A stretch of 64,000 bases of DNA, from positions 113,662-177,661 of the forward strand of contig SWDT01000281.1 in the NCBI GenBank assembly GCA_009193035.1. The letters run 5' to 3'. Shown in pieces: positions 9,927 to 21,775 of this stretch. The stretch's first letter is position 1. Each line of letters begins with the position of its first letter. This DNA is from Halicephalobus mephisto. Taxonomy: Eukaryota > Nematoda > Chromadorea > Rhabditida > Panagrolaimidae. The notes beneath the pieces were generated by a model, which searched no databases, had not been told where the DNA came from, and saw only the letters and a list, made by a program, of their open reading frames with translations. A program made the position numbers and the translations under genes.

Positions 9927-12668
9927 GTAAGTTTGAATTTAAAAATTTTTAAAAATAATTGTAAATTTAAATTTGTAAATTCACCTTTGCTCAATTTTTA
10001 TGGGAAGTTTTAATTTTCTATAGAAATAAATTAAACGTTTATTATTTATAATCATTAGAGTTGTTGAAAAGAAAATTTTTATGTTTTTATTTTTGAATTC
10101 CCGCGCAGAGGGCGAGAGAGGTGTAGAAGTGGAAAAAGTGGCCAATCTTGGAGATCAGGGAACTTTCTACAAAAATCGACTCGCGCTGTTCTCTCTCTCT
10201 CTTTTCTTTTCTTTACTCTCTTTCTTTTCTTCTTTTTTACCTAAATTTCTACTTTTTCTTTAAAATTTTATAATTTCTCAGAAATTTTTAACTTTTTACA
10301 ATAATATAATTTTTTTGAAATTTTAAAATTCCCGCTTAAAATAAGACGAATTTATAAAAATTAAAAATGATAAATTTGACAACTTTATTAAAATAATTTC
10401 TTTTTCGTTTTTACCTAAATTTTAAAAAGGGGTTTTAGAAATTCGTGTAGGGATATTTTCGAAGAAATTTCACTTTTGAGTTTTAATTTTCCGACTTTGT
10501 AGAATTTTTGAGGTTTTTTAGATTTTATATTTATTTTAAATTTTCTGAGTTTTTTGAAAAGGTTAGGGAATTTTCATGTTGTGGTTTCTGCTGACGAAGA
10601 AAGAGCCTGTGGGCCGAGGACCAATGTTCAAAGGAAAAGCGGTCATCGTTCCTCGTCTAAGCGATAACAGCCAAACGTGCTTGGCACTGCCATGCACCAA
10701 AGAAAAATTATTTTTTTTCATTTTCAACTTTAATTTTTGGAATCAAATTTGAGTACTAATTATTATGGTTCATCCAGTATACTTTTTATTCTAAAATAAC
10801 TTTTAAAACCTTTAATTTTAATTTTTTTTTTAAATTTAAGTAATTTTGACATTTTTCAAAGATAGTTTTACTTTTTTAATTTTTATATTTTTTATATTTT
10901 AATTGAGTGATTTCTTGTTTTGTATGGTACATCCGGTGATTTTGAAACGTTTTTTCCGTGCTATATTCCGAGCTGGCACGAACTCGTCCGAGCTGTGCTT
11001 TCCTGCGAGCGTTGCTAGAATGAAAAAACGTCGGTTTGGCCAGTGGACGCGAGACTGATTATTTGTCATTCCTGTTTTTTTTCGAAATTTTCATGTTTCT
11101 TTGACCTTCTTGATCTAAATTATTTTTTATAATTTATAATTTTTCATTTTATCCAATATACCGTAATTTAATTCAATAACCAAGAAACTTATAATTTAAA
11201 ATTTTTTCATAAATTTTATATTTTTTGATTCTTTTGATACATCTGCATTATTTTTTTATAATTTTTTAACTTTTTTAAATTTATCCGATATATCGTAATA
11301 TTCTCTAATAGATATAAAAGTTCTTCGAAGTTTTTGTTTTCCGATCGATCTGCTTGCTGCATCTTCAGTAATTTTTTAATTTTCTAATTTATCTGATGTA
11401 CCGTAATTTGGCCAATAAACAAAGTCGATTTTTATTGTTTTTTTTAATTCCAAACTTCTTTATCCTTTTCCAGAATATCCTCAGGATTATCCTTGACCGA
11501 ATTTTTCACTTTTTAATTCATTTGAAGTCATGCGATACCGTAAATCGACCAATAAATACTGTATTATTTTTCAAGATTTTTATTTTTAAAAAACTGATTT
11601 TTCAAAATTTACTTAATATCGAAAATTCATTGTTGATTTCGATTTTTTAAAATTTTATCCTTGGATATTTCCGGATTATCCTTGACCGAATTTTTCACTT
11701 TTTAATTCACATGATAAAAGTTTGAAAAAATAATTTTTAGGAAATTTTATTTATTTGATTTTTTTTAAACTTCAATTTGACCTTGAAATTGATTTTATCC
11801 AAAAAATTTCAAAATCCCCCATTTTTCTGAAAATTCTTGTTTCGTTGGCCGATTTTCGTTTGACCTTCACATACATGGACGTCGAGGTCGACTAGAATCG
11901 CAAAACATCATGATCGAAATTTATTTTTTTCTTACAAGCTTGTAAATTTACTTTTTTTAATTTTTAAAATAATTTTTAAAATTAATTTAATTTTTAAAAA
12001 GAAATTGATTTTATTTATTTTTAGATCTTTTTGTTTAGAAAGACTTTTTTGGAAGGAATTAAGATTTTAGAGGTTTTTGAGTTTTTGGATTTCGGATATC
12101 CTCTTTGGCAAAAGGATTGGTGATGGTGCAAGTAGGCCACAATCGACATGGCTGCTTTGAAGTGGAAGGGTCTGTTGCCTTGTCGGTGCCTGGTACGAGC
12201 GAGCGCGTTCGTCCTGCAAAAAGGCCGTGTTCTGAGGCTCACTCTCGTTTGTTGTCTTTGTCTCTCATGTTTGAGTTTTCTCTATATTTTTATTTTTCCT
12301 CGTTTCTCTGTCTAGAAAGGAACTCTTTTGAATACTGGAAACAGTCCGATGTGAAGGGAGAAAACGAAAAATGAGACAAACTGTCTGCGAAACAAAATTC
12401 AAAATGAACGGAAGACGATCGACCTTTTCTCCAAAGATTTCCTATAAATTTTTGAATGTTTATATTTTAAAAAAAATTATATATTTTTTATTAATTTTTG
12501 TTTTGTCTAGATCTGCGCGAATTTTTTTGATTTTTGAGTCGGGTTATTGATTGCTTTTGTTCCTTCTGGAGCTAGTTTTTTATCCTTGAATTCTTTAGAT
12601 TTTTCACTAGCAGAATTTTGCAATTTCTCTAAAAAAATCTTTCTTCGAGCTTAATTCAATGATCCTGC
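9927..12668. other. Intergenic region upstream of myrf with unexplained GC-rich islands
   Basis: AT-rich spacer interrupted by unique islands at about 10570-10700, 10925-11060, 11870-11910 and 12090-12420. The second contains an inverted repeat around GCACGAACTCGTCCGAGCTGTGC (about 10976-10998), with short arms GCAC/GTGC and CTCG/CGAG. None shows a convincing exon. They are candidates for enhancers, non-coding RNAs or alternative first exons of myrf. Confidence 0.45.
10085..10270 (+). repeat. Dispersed pyrimidine-tract element, forward copy
   Basis: A representative copy of the window's commonest dispersed element. It begins near GAATTCCCGCGCAGAGGGCG, continues with AGAAGTGGAAAAAGTGGCCA and ATCTTGGAGATCAGGGAACT, then a CT-rich tract, and ends with TTTTACCTAAATTT. 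The copy at 40395-40565 is very similar. No coding capacity, so it is probably a non-autonomous element. Confidence 0.75.
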
Positions 12669-15600
12669 ATGGCTAAACGCCAAAGTTTTATGGGCAAAGG
12701 TGAATAATTTTATTTTGAATTTTTATGTATAATTTTTTATTTTTTATATATGATTATTTTTTAGAAGAAACGGGATTCGGAGATCCGCTTGGAGATTGTT
12801 CTGAAAGTTTTAACATTCTTCAATTTATCAACGATAACGAGTAAGTTTTTTTTTCTTATCTATGAAAATTATAAAAATTTTTAGTACTCCTGTTGACAGT
12901 CCAGCGGATCCTATTCGTAACGGCTTCAACGATCAACCACCTTTGATTGCTAATCCTTCTGGTAATAACAACACAATTGAGGGAACGTGGATTCATTCTC
13001 AGGCGCCACCTACGGCTGCCAATAATAATTACGGACAAGTTGTCGGACAAAACGGAGTTGTTCAAGCTCCTATATTACTGGAAAATGCAGTAATGTACAA
13101 CGGGAACGGGACTAGACTTCCTGATAGTCCTCCTATCACTGATATTTCTGCCGGTGGATCGTCTGCTTCTCCAAGTTCAACTTCTGATTCTCCGTTTTCT
13201 CCTGAATATCATCACTTCATGCTTCAACAAGGCAATATTATTGGGATGCCAGATTTGAATGGACAAGTCCTTGTTCCGCAAGACTTGATCAATCAGCAAA
13301 TGAACGGGATGACTGGCAGAATGGTCCATGGTCATCCGCAATTGTCTCCTCAGTCGGAGTTCTTGAGTCCTTATCCACCTCAGTCTACTCCTGGGTCGCA
13401 GATTTCGCAAGTTTCCCCTCCGGCTGTGAATACTCGTTATATTATTTCGAATCAACATCAAGGAGGCTACAGTAATGATATATATACGTCTGATGCGAGT
13501 CTTTGTGGAAACAATATGCAACCACCATCGGCGAAACGTAAAAGACCAGACATGTCTGTTCAACAACCTATGATTAAGGATGAATGTCCTCAACAATTTT
13601 TCAGTAACAGTGCCAGAGGGACTCCATCGTTACCCGTTAATATTTCGATGGATGAATATGATGAAAATTATCAACAAAGAGCAATTAGGTTTACTCCGCA
13701 TTCAACTGAATTATGGTCGGATCTCTATGATGGAAATCATCAACCTTTACAAAATATGGGTGTTACTGTTGTTGCTGATAAAGGTTTTAATTACAGTACA
13801 ATGGATGGTTGTTTTGTTAATCAGAAAAAGAATCATTTTCAAATAACAGTCCATATTGAACTTCATGAAGATTCTGCTCCTGCTTATTTTCGTTGTGATG
13901 GAGTATTGAAGAAAATTAATGAATTTAAACTTGCATTTTGTGGTGTTAAAGCTGAAATGCCAACAACTGAAATCAGTATTCGGCAATCCCAGACGGATCG
14001 GAAGCCGGTTCCTCATGAGCCTGTTTCTTTGGAGATTCATGAACGTCGAGTTACGAAAGTTACTGTACCTCGTCTTCATTTTTCCGAAACAACGTTAAAT
14101 AATCATAGAAAAAATGGCAGACCTAATCCTGAACAGAAATTTTTCCTTTTGGTTGTTAAACTTATTGCCTATGGCGCTGATGGAAGTACTAGTCTTATTC
14201 AAGCTTATCAGTCTGATAAAGTCATCGTTCGGGTAGGTTTATTTTATTAAATAAGTTTTAAATTTGTTTAAAAAGTACTTTAAATTCGCGCGCAGAAAGA
14301 CCTTGAGAGTGGAAAAAACGGTAAATCTGGCAAACTACTGCCCAAAGTAGACTCTCTTTCTCCACTCGCTCGCTCTTCTCTCTCGCTCTTTCTCCACTCG
14401 CTCGCCTTTCTCTCGCTCTTTCTCCACTCGCGTTTGCTCTCTTCCTTCTTTTACCTAAATTTCATCATTTCTTGTGAAATTTGAGATTTTCGCGTTAGGG
14501 GAATTCCGTAAAATTCTTCTAATGTTATTTTCTGCAGTTTTTAAAATTTTGTGTTGAGCGAGAGATTTACAAAAATAAGAAAGTAGGAAATTTACTATTT
14601 TAACTTTCAAAATTTCCATCGAGATAATTTTTTATTAACTTTTACTTGACTTTCACAATAGTATGATAACAAAATTACAATTATTTCTTTTGTTTTTTTG
14701 GAGTTTTATCTTTCTTTTTATTTGGATCGTTGGGATCAGTTGCCGGAACGTAGACGTCAAAGTCGAGTCTGTCGACCCACCAAGGCTGGTCGTGTTCGTT
14801 CGGGATGACTTCGAACTCTGGGGCGATCTTCGTCGGGTTGTGTCTGATTTCTCCTGGAGTTTCGTCTCCATAGCTTTCGAGCAGCTCATTAGAAGGCGGT
14901 TCCATTTCGTCATCTGTGGTCCCGATCCAGACAGGAATAACATGAGTATGTTGGTGTCTGTCATGTCCACTGATCTTCACGACGACTTTGTATTCTACAG
15001 TAAGGACATTCCAATAACATACATCTATGCTCGGAGTTATTCTGTCCGGGATTCTTAAGGACCACTCTTTAGGCCAATCTCTTCTGTCAGGACTGCTTTC
15101 AACACTACAAACAACTTTTTCCTTGAAAAAACAGCCTTCTAGGTCTAATCCTGGTTTTCTGATTCGTTTGTGTTGAACCAGCATTAAGGTCAAAGCCGTG
15201 ACTTTCCCTTCGACTTGAATTATGGCGTATTTTCCTCTCTTGAAGGCTCGTTGTTTCATGTATAGTTTAATTGCTCCTTTTTCTTCGTAGTATTCGTTTA
15301 GCATTTCTGCTTTACATAAAGTTTCTGTTTGTCTATCAACAAGGAAAATTTTTCTTGCAAGTAATCTGTTGTCCGTCCAATCTCTTGTTGAAAGAAGACA
15401 TTCGTATCGGACTTCATCGTTGAACGAAGGGGGTAAAATAGGAGTTAAATATTGTGATCTGTCGAATGGAATTTGAATTTCATGTTGAAATGGACCAACA
15501 TTTAAGTGATCTTTGACAATGTTGGTCTTATAACGAAGAAATTCATACCATTTCCCTCCTGAACATACGGATCCTTGAAGAAGGAAATGGACTGTGTAAC

Positions 15601-18600
15601 GTTGGGCTAGTCGTACTGTAAGATTCAGAAGAACTCGAGCTCCTTCGAGAGTTCTATGTTGACTTGTTCGAAGTTCGATATTGTTGACAACTAAGGTCTG
15701 AGGTTGGGGAGGGGGTGCTTTGTTTTTCGAAGGTCCGTCTTTGACGTCATACATGTCATGAATGGCTTCTGTCATAGGTTGGTGCTTCTGTCTGGATTGA
15801 GGATTCTGATGCTCGAGAGTTATGGGAAAATTTAGATCTAATGGTTGTTTAATTTTGTCCATTTTTAAAGAAAATCCGACGAAATAATGAAGTTTAGTTG
15901 TGTCCCAAATAGTTGATTTATGAGTAATAGGCAAATCAGGTGGGATAACTAGGGATATCCCGTCTACTTGATCTGTAGTTTTTTGTTTTTCAATAGCAAC
16001 TTGTTTTTGGATCACATTTATGTCCATTGGATGTTCGGCATGTGGATGACGAAGAGATATATTTCTATATAAGGCTACTGTAGCTTCTCGAAGAGCTGTA
16101 TCGGATTTTATTTTCCATCGAATATCGATCCTTTGTCCTGGATGATAAATTATTTTGTCGATCCAGAATTTTCCATTTAAAGCTTCGCAGTTTCTGTGAC
16201 AACATTGATTATGTCCGACACATTCGTTAACGTTATATCTGGTCGGATATATGTGATTTAATTCTTTAATTTGATCGTCTCTAGTTACTTTGAAAATTTT
16301 TTGAACATGAGCATTTGTGTACCATGTGTCGGCGTTGACCTGGACCATGTACTCGATTCGTAGTTTTTCTGTTATTTCCATCGTTGGAGGTAGTCTTCTG
16401 ATTCTGACGTCGAGTTCGACTTTGTTTGTGGATTCTCCAGCTCCTTCACTGGTAATCCAACATTGTTCATGGAGAAATTCATAGATGATCTCGTTGTTGT
16501 CCCGTAAATATCCCTTGAAGACAACCTGGAATTTGGATATTAGAATACTGTAAAAGTTTCTAGAATCTTAGAAATTGGGATTTTCTGGAAATTTTTAAGA
16601 TTTTTAGACGTTTTTTAGAGGATTTTAAAATTTTCTAGAATTCGATAGAAGTCTTCAGAATCTCCTAGAAGTCGTCTGGAATCTTCTGAGATTTTGTGAA
16701 AATTCTTAGGGGTTTTAGAAAATTCTAGAATATATCTAAGATATCTTCGAGAATCTACTGGAAACCTAGATATTTTTAAAAATCTCCAAGAATGTAATAA
16801 TCAAAATTATCTCGATACGATTTTCTAGAATCTCCAAAAAGTTAAAGTTTTTTTACTTTATAATTCTATAATTAATATTGGAAATCCTAAAAATATTTAT
16901 TAAAAATAATTTTTTTAGAAATAAATTTAGAAAATTTCTAAATTACCTGTATTTTCCATTCTGTATTGTAATGACTGACAGTAGTAACATTAGCAAAAAA
17001 ACTTTCATTTCGAGTACTTCTGAATTCTTCTGGAATATCCACTCGAAGAATCTGAACTCCAGATTGGGATTCTTCAGATGCATTTGTAGCAGCAGCCATT
17101 TTTGAAAAAATTTAAAAAAAAAATTTTTAAAAAAGTTTAATTTTGAAAAAATTTTTTTTAAAAAAGTTTAATTTTGGAAAAAAAATTTTTGAAAGAAAAT
17201 TTTTCTTTTTTGAATTTTGGAAATTGATTATGAAATTTTTAGGCTTCTAACCCGGCCCAATTTGAACAACCTGATAATGAAGCTACTTGGCAACGAAATG
17301 GACAAGTTCTTTCATATAATGGTCCGGTTGCCATCGGCACTGAAAAACAAATCGACAATGCACAACTTTCGGTCTTGGGGAACATTGTTTCCACGGGTAC
17401 CCACACTCGGCCATCTGACAGACGTGTCAAAGAAGACATTGTTGATGTAAGAAAAATAATTAGAAAAAATTAAAAAAAAATTAATTTTAGTTAAATACTA
17501 AAGAAGCGATCAACAGACTTGCCCAAGTGAGGGTCGTGGAATATGCTTACAAACCTGAAATCGCCAGAGAATGGGGATTAGACGAATCCAGTAGACATAG
17601 GGTCGGGGTTATCGCTCAGGAGTTGGCCCAAGTTATACCAGATGCTGTCAGAGATAATGGAGAATTTTTAACTGTTGATGATACGAGAATTTTTTATGAT
17701 ACAGTAGCTGCAGCACAGGAACTTTACAGATTGACAGGAAATCTTGAATGTAAAATTGATCAAGTTGAAAAAATCAGCGCTAAATTGGCCAGATTTGCAA
17801 AAAATAAGAAAAATATGGGTTCGACGGCTTCTGGATTGAGTGAATTTTGTCGTGGTGATGACGGTAAAAGTTTGTCATTTTCAAGAACTTCTTTAACTTC
17901 TACAATAACAACAAATGAAAAAAATGGAAAAAAAAGATCAAGAAACAACAACCGTTATGATGGAGCACTTTGTTCATCGAAAGTCACCCAAGGCACAATC
18001 GTGACGTTAGTCGTTATCATGGCTCTTTGTCTTTTGGCCATGTGTACTTTGTATGTTTTGGATTGGTACAATAGAACTTATGTGTACAACAATCATATTC
18101 CAATAATGACGACATCAATTAATGCCGATGGCGTTGGACATTTGATCGAACAAAAACCGATATCTTGGATACCCCCTATACAGCCCCTGGCTCCTGTACT
18201 CGCTTCATTCTGTGGACTAAAACAACAATGTCCTCATTACTGTTGTGGCGGAAAAGGTACTCCTAGCGATGACGTCATCAAAGATGCTTTTTCGATAAAA
18301 AAGAAAAACGAAATTAAAAATAGTAAGTTTATTCAAAATATGAATTTTCGATGTTTAAATAACTTTGAAAAGTTGTAAATTCTACGATTTCGAAATACCA
18401 AAAACAAAAATTTAAAAACTTACAATTTAAAAAAATATAAAAATTAAAAAAACTCACGGATTTTTAAAATTTTATAATTTTTATAATTTTATATTTTTAT
18501 ATTTTATATTTTTTATATTTTTATAATTTTATAATTTTATATTTTTTATATTTTTATAATTTTTGAAACTTAAAAAATTTCAAAAATATTTTTTTTTGAA

Positions 18601-19731
18601 TTTTTTCGTTGAGAATTCTTTGTTTTTTTGACGTTTAATTTTTTAAAATTACTTTTTTTGCAGATCTTGGTCCTGTTAATAAGGATGTGGATATTTATAT
18701 TGTGAATCTGAATGTATCTTTGGATCAGAGATTCTGTGTCGATGACAGCTGCAATCCCAAAAAAGGAAGATACAACTTGTACGTTCCGATCTCTCCTTTC
18801 CTCCCGACCATTCCTCTCCACGTCAGATTCACGTAAGTTTTATTATTAATAATAATATTTCAAAAAATATAAATAAAAATGTAAAAATTTCTAAAAGTAT
18901 AATTTTTTAAAAAAGTTCAAATTTTAAAATTTTTTGAAAAAACTAAGACTAAAAATTTTTAAAAAAAGTTTGAAATTAAAAAAAATTAAAATTTAAAAAG
19001 TTCAAAATTTAAAAATTTTTTTTCAAAAGTGAAATTTTTAAAAAAGTTTGAAATTTAAAAAAAATTTAGAATTTGAATAAAAATTAATATTTAAAAAATA
19101 AAATTTTACAGTACCAAAGACGACAAATATGTCGACAATTGTGGAAGTCTCCGGGATTTCATGCACAAAACTTGTCAATACGATAACGATTCCCTCAACA
19201 TCGGTGTCAGCAAAGACCCTACTTCTTATATGGTAATTTTTTAAATATTTTAAAATTGAAAAATGATAATTTTAAATTTTTCAATGATAATTTTTAATTT
19301 TTTAAATAATAATTTTTAAATTTTAAATAATAATTTTTAATTTTCTAAATAACTATTAATTTTAAATAATATTTTTTAATTTTTTAAATAATATTTTTAA
19401 ATTTTAAATAATAATTTTTGAATTTTAAGTAATAATTTTTAAATTTTAAGTAATAATTTTTAATTTTTAAGTAATAATTTTTAAATTTTAAATAATATTT
19501 TAAATTTTTAAGTAATAATTTTTAATTTTTAAATAATATTTTTAATTTTTTTAGCTTGATGAAAACAGTTTCGAACTTAACGTCGGAGATTTCCTTCAAA
19601 GTGCCTACCGCTTCAGAGTCGGATTCACTACAGAATCCTGCAACATGAGTGAAGACCAACAAGGCAGAAGTTTTGATGAATATAATATTGTTTTTTACCG
19701 TAAATGTTCATCAAATTCGACAATTTTTTAA
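12669..19731 (+). CDS. myrf: Myelin regulatory factor (MYRF) family membrane-bound transcription factor
   Basis: MYRF proteins trimerise at the ER membrane, cut themselves with an intramolecular chaperone domain and release an N-terminal DNA-binding factor. Eight exons (12669-12699, 12765-12840, 12885-14232, 17243-17446, 17491-18322, 18664-18832, 19112-19232, 19555-19731) give 985 residues. A Ser/Pro/Gln/Asn-rich N-terminus with a basic KRKRP nuclear signal precedes the Ndt80-like DNA-binding domain (from VADKGFNYS through FVNQKKNHFQITV and LHFSETTLNNHRKNGRPNP to ~485). The cleavage domain follows; the catalytic Ser-Lys pair is visible as SDRRVK, with Ser543 and Lys548. One transmembrane segment lies near 720-745 (TIVTLVVIMALCLLAM), then a lumenal C-terminal domain with several cysteines. 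C. elegans has two paralogues, and which one this matches cannot be decided here. Intron 3, about 3 kb, holds an arrestin-domain gene on the other strand. Confidence 0.96.
14285..14475 (+). repeat. Dispersed pyrimidine-tract element with expanded CTCGCTCTTTCTCC units
   Basis: Same family as the copy at 10085, with a head of CGCGCAGAAAGACC, a GTAAATCTGGCAAACTACTG segment and the TTTTACCTAAATTT tail. The pyrimidine tract has expanded into three imperfect copies of TCTCGCTCTTTCTCCACTCG. It lies in myrf intron 3. Confidence 0.75.
14681..17099 (-). CDS. Arrestin-domain-like protein nested in a myrf intron
   Basis: Two exons, 16947-17099 and 14681-16525, are joined in phase 0 across a 421-bp intron and encode 665 residues starting MAAATNASEESQSG. 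The sequence looks like a nematode arrestin-domain protein. The N-terminal part has an arrestin-N-like stretch (VVFKGYLRDNNEIIYEFLHE), and an arrestin-C-like stretch follows (FWIDKIIYHPGQRIDIRW, then REATVALYRNI). A linker near 255-285 is followed by a second beta-rich half that may be another arrestin-like pair (LEGARVLLNLTVRL...). The C-terminus is Lys-rich (KKKDKTPKKQKK). Such proteins usually act as cytosolic adaptors in receptor or transporter trafficking; cargo is not predictable. No membrane segment is seen. The gene starts and ends entirely between myrf exons 3 and 4. Assignment to the arrestin fold is by motif recognition; the two-unit layout is inferred. Confidence 0.85.
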
Positions 19732-21775
19732 TTTATTTCGAAAACCGATCAGTGACTTGTATCTCGTCAAACTACAAATATTAATTCGTAGTCGTTTTTT
19801 AAAAATTCAGGATTTTAAAATTTTTTAAATCATGAGTAAATTTTTAAAATTAAATTTTTGGAATCTAAATTAATTCAAAAAAAAAATTTTTTTTGCCCAA
19901 GTTTTTTAATTTTTACGTGTCCCAATTTCCCTTCCCTATACGTGTACATTCGGCATGATTATTCGCAATTTTGGCAATTTTTATGTTTTTTATTTTTTTA
20001 TTTTTAAAATTAAAATTTTTTTTTGATTTTAGCCAGGGGCTAAAAATCAGAAATTTTTGTTATTAATCAGGATGTCTTCAGAATTCAATTTTTTTGTCAT
20101 TAATTTTTTTCCAGGTACATGTCGTTCAGATTGTATTTTTTTAATTTTGTATTTTTTTTAAATAAAAATTATTTTAAATTTTTTTTGGAATGACATTTTA
20201 ATTCTGAAAAAATAATTATTCAGTTCACTTAAAGTATAGAAATTTTGTGAAAAATTAAAAATGAAAAAAATTAAAAAATTAATATTTTTGAATTTAAATA
20301 TTTCTGTGCGCGGCAAGTTTTGGCGAAACGTTCCAGTTGTTGTTTAGCACTCTCATCAAGTGAGAATCAGTTTAACCGTTTTTAGGATTGAAGTTATTGC
20401 TAGTTGTTTTTTTGCAATTTATTTTAATAATTTTTTATTTTTTTACATCAGACATAGGCTAAGTTAATCATTGTCTTTTAGGCTTGAAACCATCTGCACT
20501 TCACTTTTGGCCAAACGTTCTGATAATTATTTTTTTACGTTAAAGGTGGATTAGTTTAGTCGTTTTTAGGATTGAAGTTATTGCTAGTTGTTTTTTTGCA
20601 ATTTATTTTAATAATTTTTTATTTTTTTACATCAGACATAGGCTAAGTTAATCATTGTCTTTTAGGCTTGAAACCATCTGCACTTCACTTTTGGCCAAAC
20701 GTTCTGATAATTATTTTTTACGTTAAAAGTGGATTAGTTTAGTCGTTTTTAGGATTAAATTTATTGCTAGTTGTTTTTCTGTAATTTATTTTAGTAATTT
20801 CTTATTCTTTTACATCAGACATAGGCTAAGTTAATCACTGTCTTTTAGGCTTGAAACCATCTGCACTTCACTTTTGGCCAAACGTTCTGATAATTATTTT
20901 TATATTAGATGCGAATTAAATCGGTCATTTGTATTAAGATTAGGATTAAAATTAATACGATTTACTTTTGACAAAATATTCCGAAAAATAATTTTCCATT
21001 CAACAGAAGTTAGATCAGTTATTCCTTTTTGGTGCTGAAGTGAGTCCGAATCACTTTCAGCAAATCACTCTAGTGAGCCATGAACTCCTTTAAACGTGAG
21101 TTAAACCAATTTTTCTTCGAATAAAAACCAGTGCGAGTAATCGACCTCGACTTTACGTGACTTTTTGGGGAAAAACATGGTTATTCCGAAACAATTCGAG
21201 TTTGCATTGAGTTGTTGACGTTATGGAAGTTTAAATGATACTTTGCATGACTTTTTGAAATTTTTATATGCAAAAAATAAAAATTCCATTAATAATTTTA
21301 TTAATAAAAAAACTGATAAAAAAGTCCGTATTCAATAAATCCTCTGGATTACGGTACATGGATAATGCTACAGGAAATTATAGAATTTTTTAAAATTTAC
21401 TAAATCTTCTTCGACATTTTTAGAATTATATAAATATTAATTTTTAATATTTTTGGTCTCAACTGGAAAGTTGTAAGTTTCGCTGTGAGATCACCTTCCG
21501 AGTTTACAGTATGTATTTTTGGTTTTGTAAGAATATGATTCGGAATCTAGGAGATACTTTTGGAACCTAGAATCACATCAGTGTTAATTTTTAATATTTT
21601 CGGTCTCAACTGGAAAATTTCCGAATTCGTGTCAAGATCACTTTTTTACTTTTGGAGTAAATACTTTTTTTATTATAGTATGCTTCTGAACACCGAACAT
21701 TGAGTACCTAATTAGAGTTGTTAAGCACCGATCCCGGGTTTTAACGTCGTGAAGTAGACAAAAGGCAAGATATTG
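19732..21775. other. Convergent spacer between myrf and the SMP-C2-C1 gene
   Basis: The 3' flanks of two convergent genes. It contains AT-rich sequence, a three-copy 184-bp tandem repeat and, from about 20930 to 21770, unique sequence of moderate complexity without supported exons. Confidence 0.6.
20378..20905. repeat. ~184-bp tandem repeat, three copies
   Basis: Copies begin with GTTTTTAGGATTRAA at 20378, 20562 and 20745. Each contains ACATCAGACATAGGCTAAGT, the segment TCTTTTAGGCTTGAAACC and CACTTTTGGCCAAACGTTCT. The copies are nearly identical, so the expansion is recent. A diverged GGCGAAACGTTCC at about 20316 may mark an older flanking copy. Confidence 0.9.

Noticed and set aside
12105..12374. 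89-codon frame just upstream of myrf
   Set aside because: No splice link to the myrf exons in frame and no family resemblance; may be 5' UTR or an enhancer.
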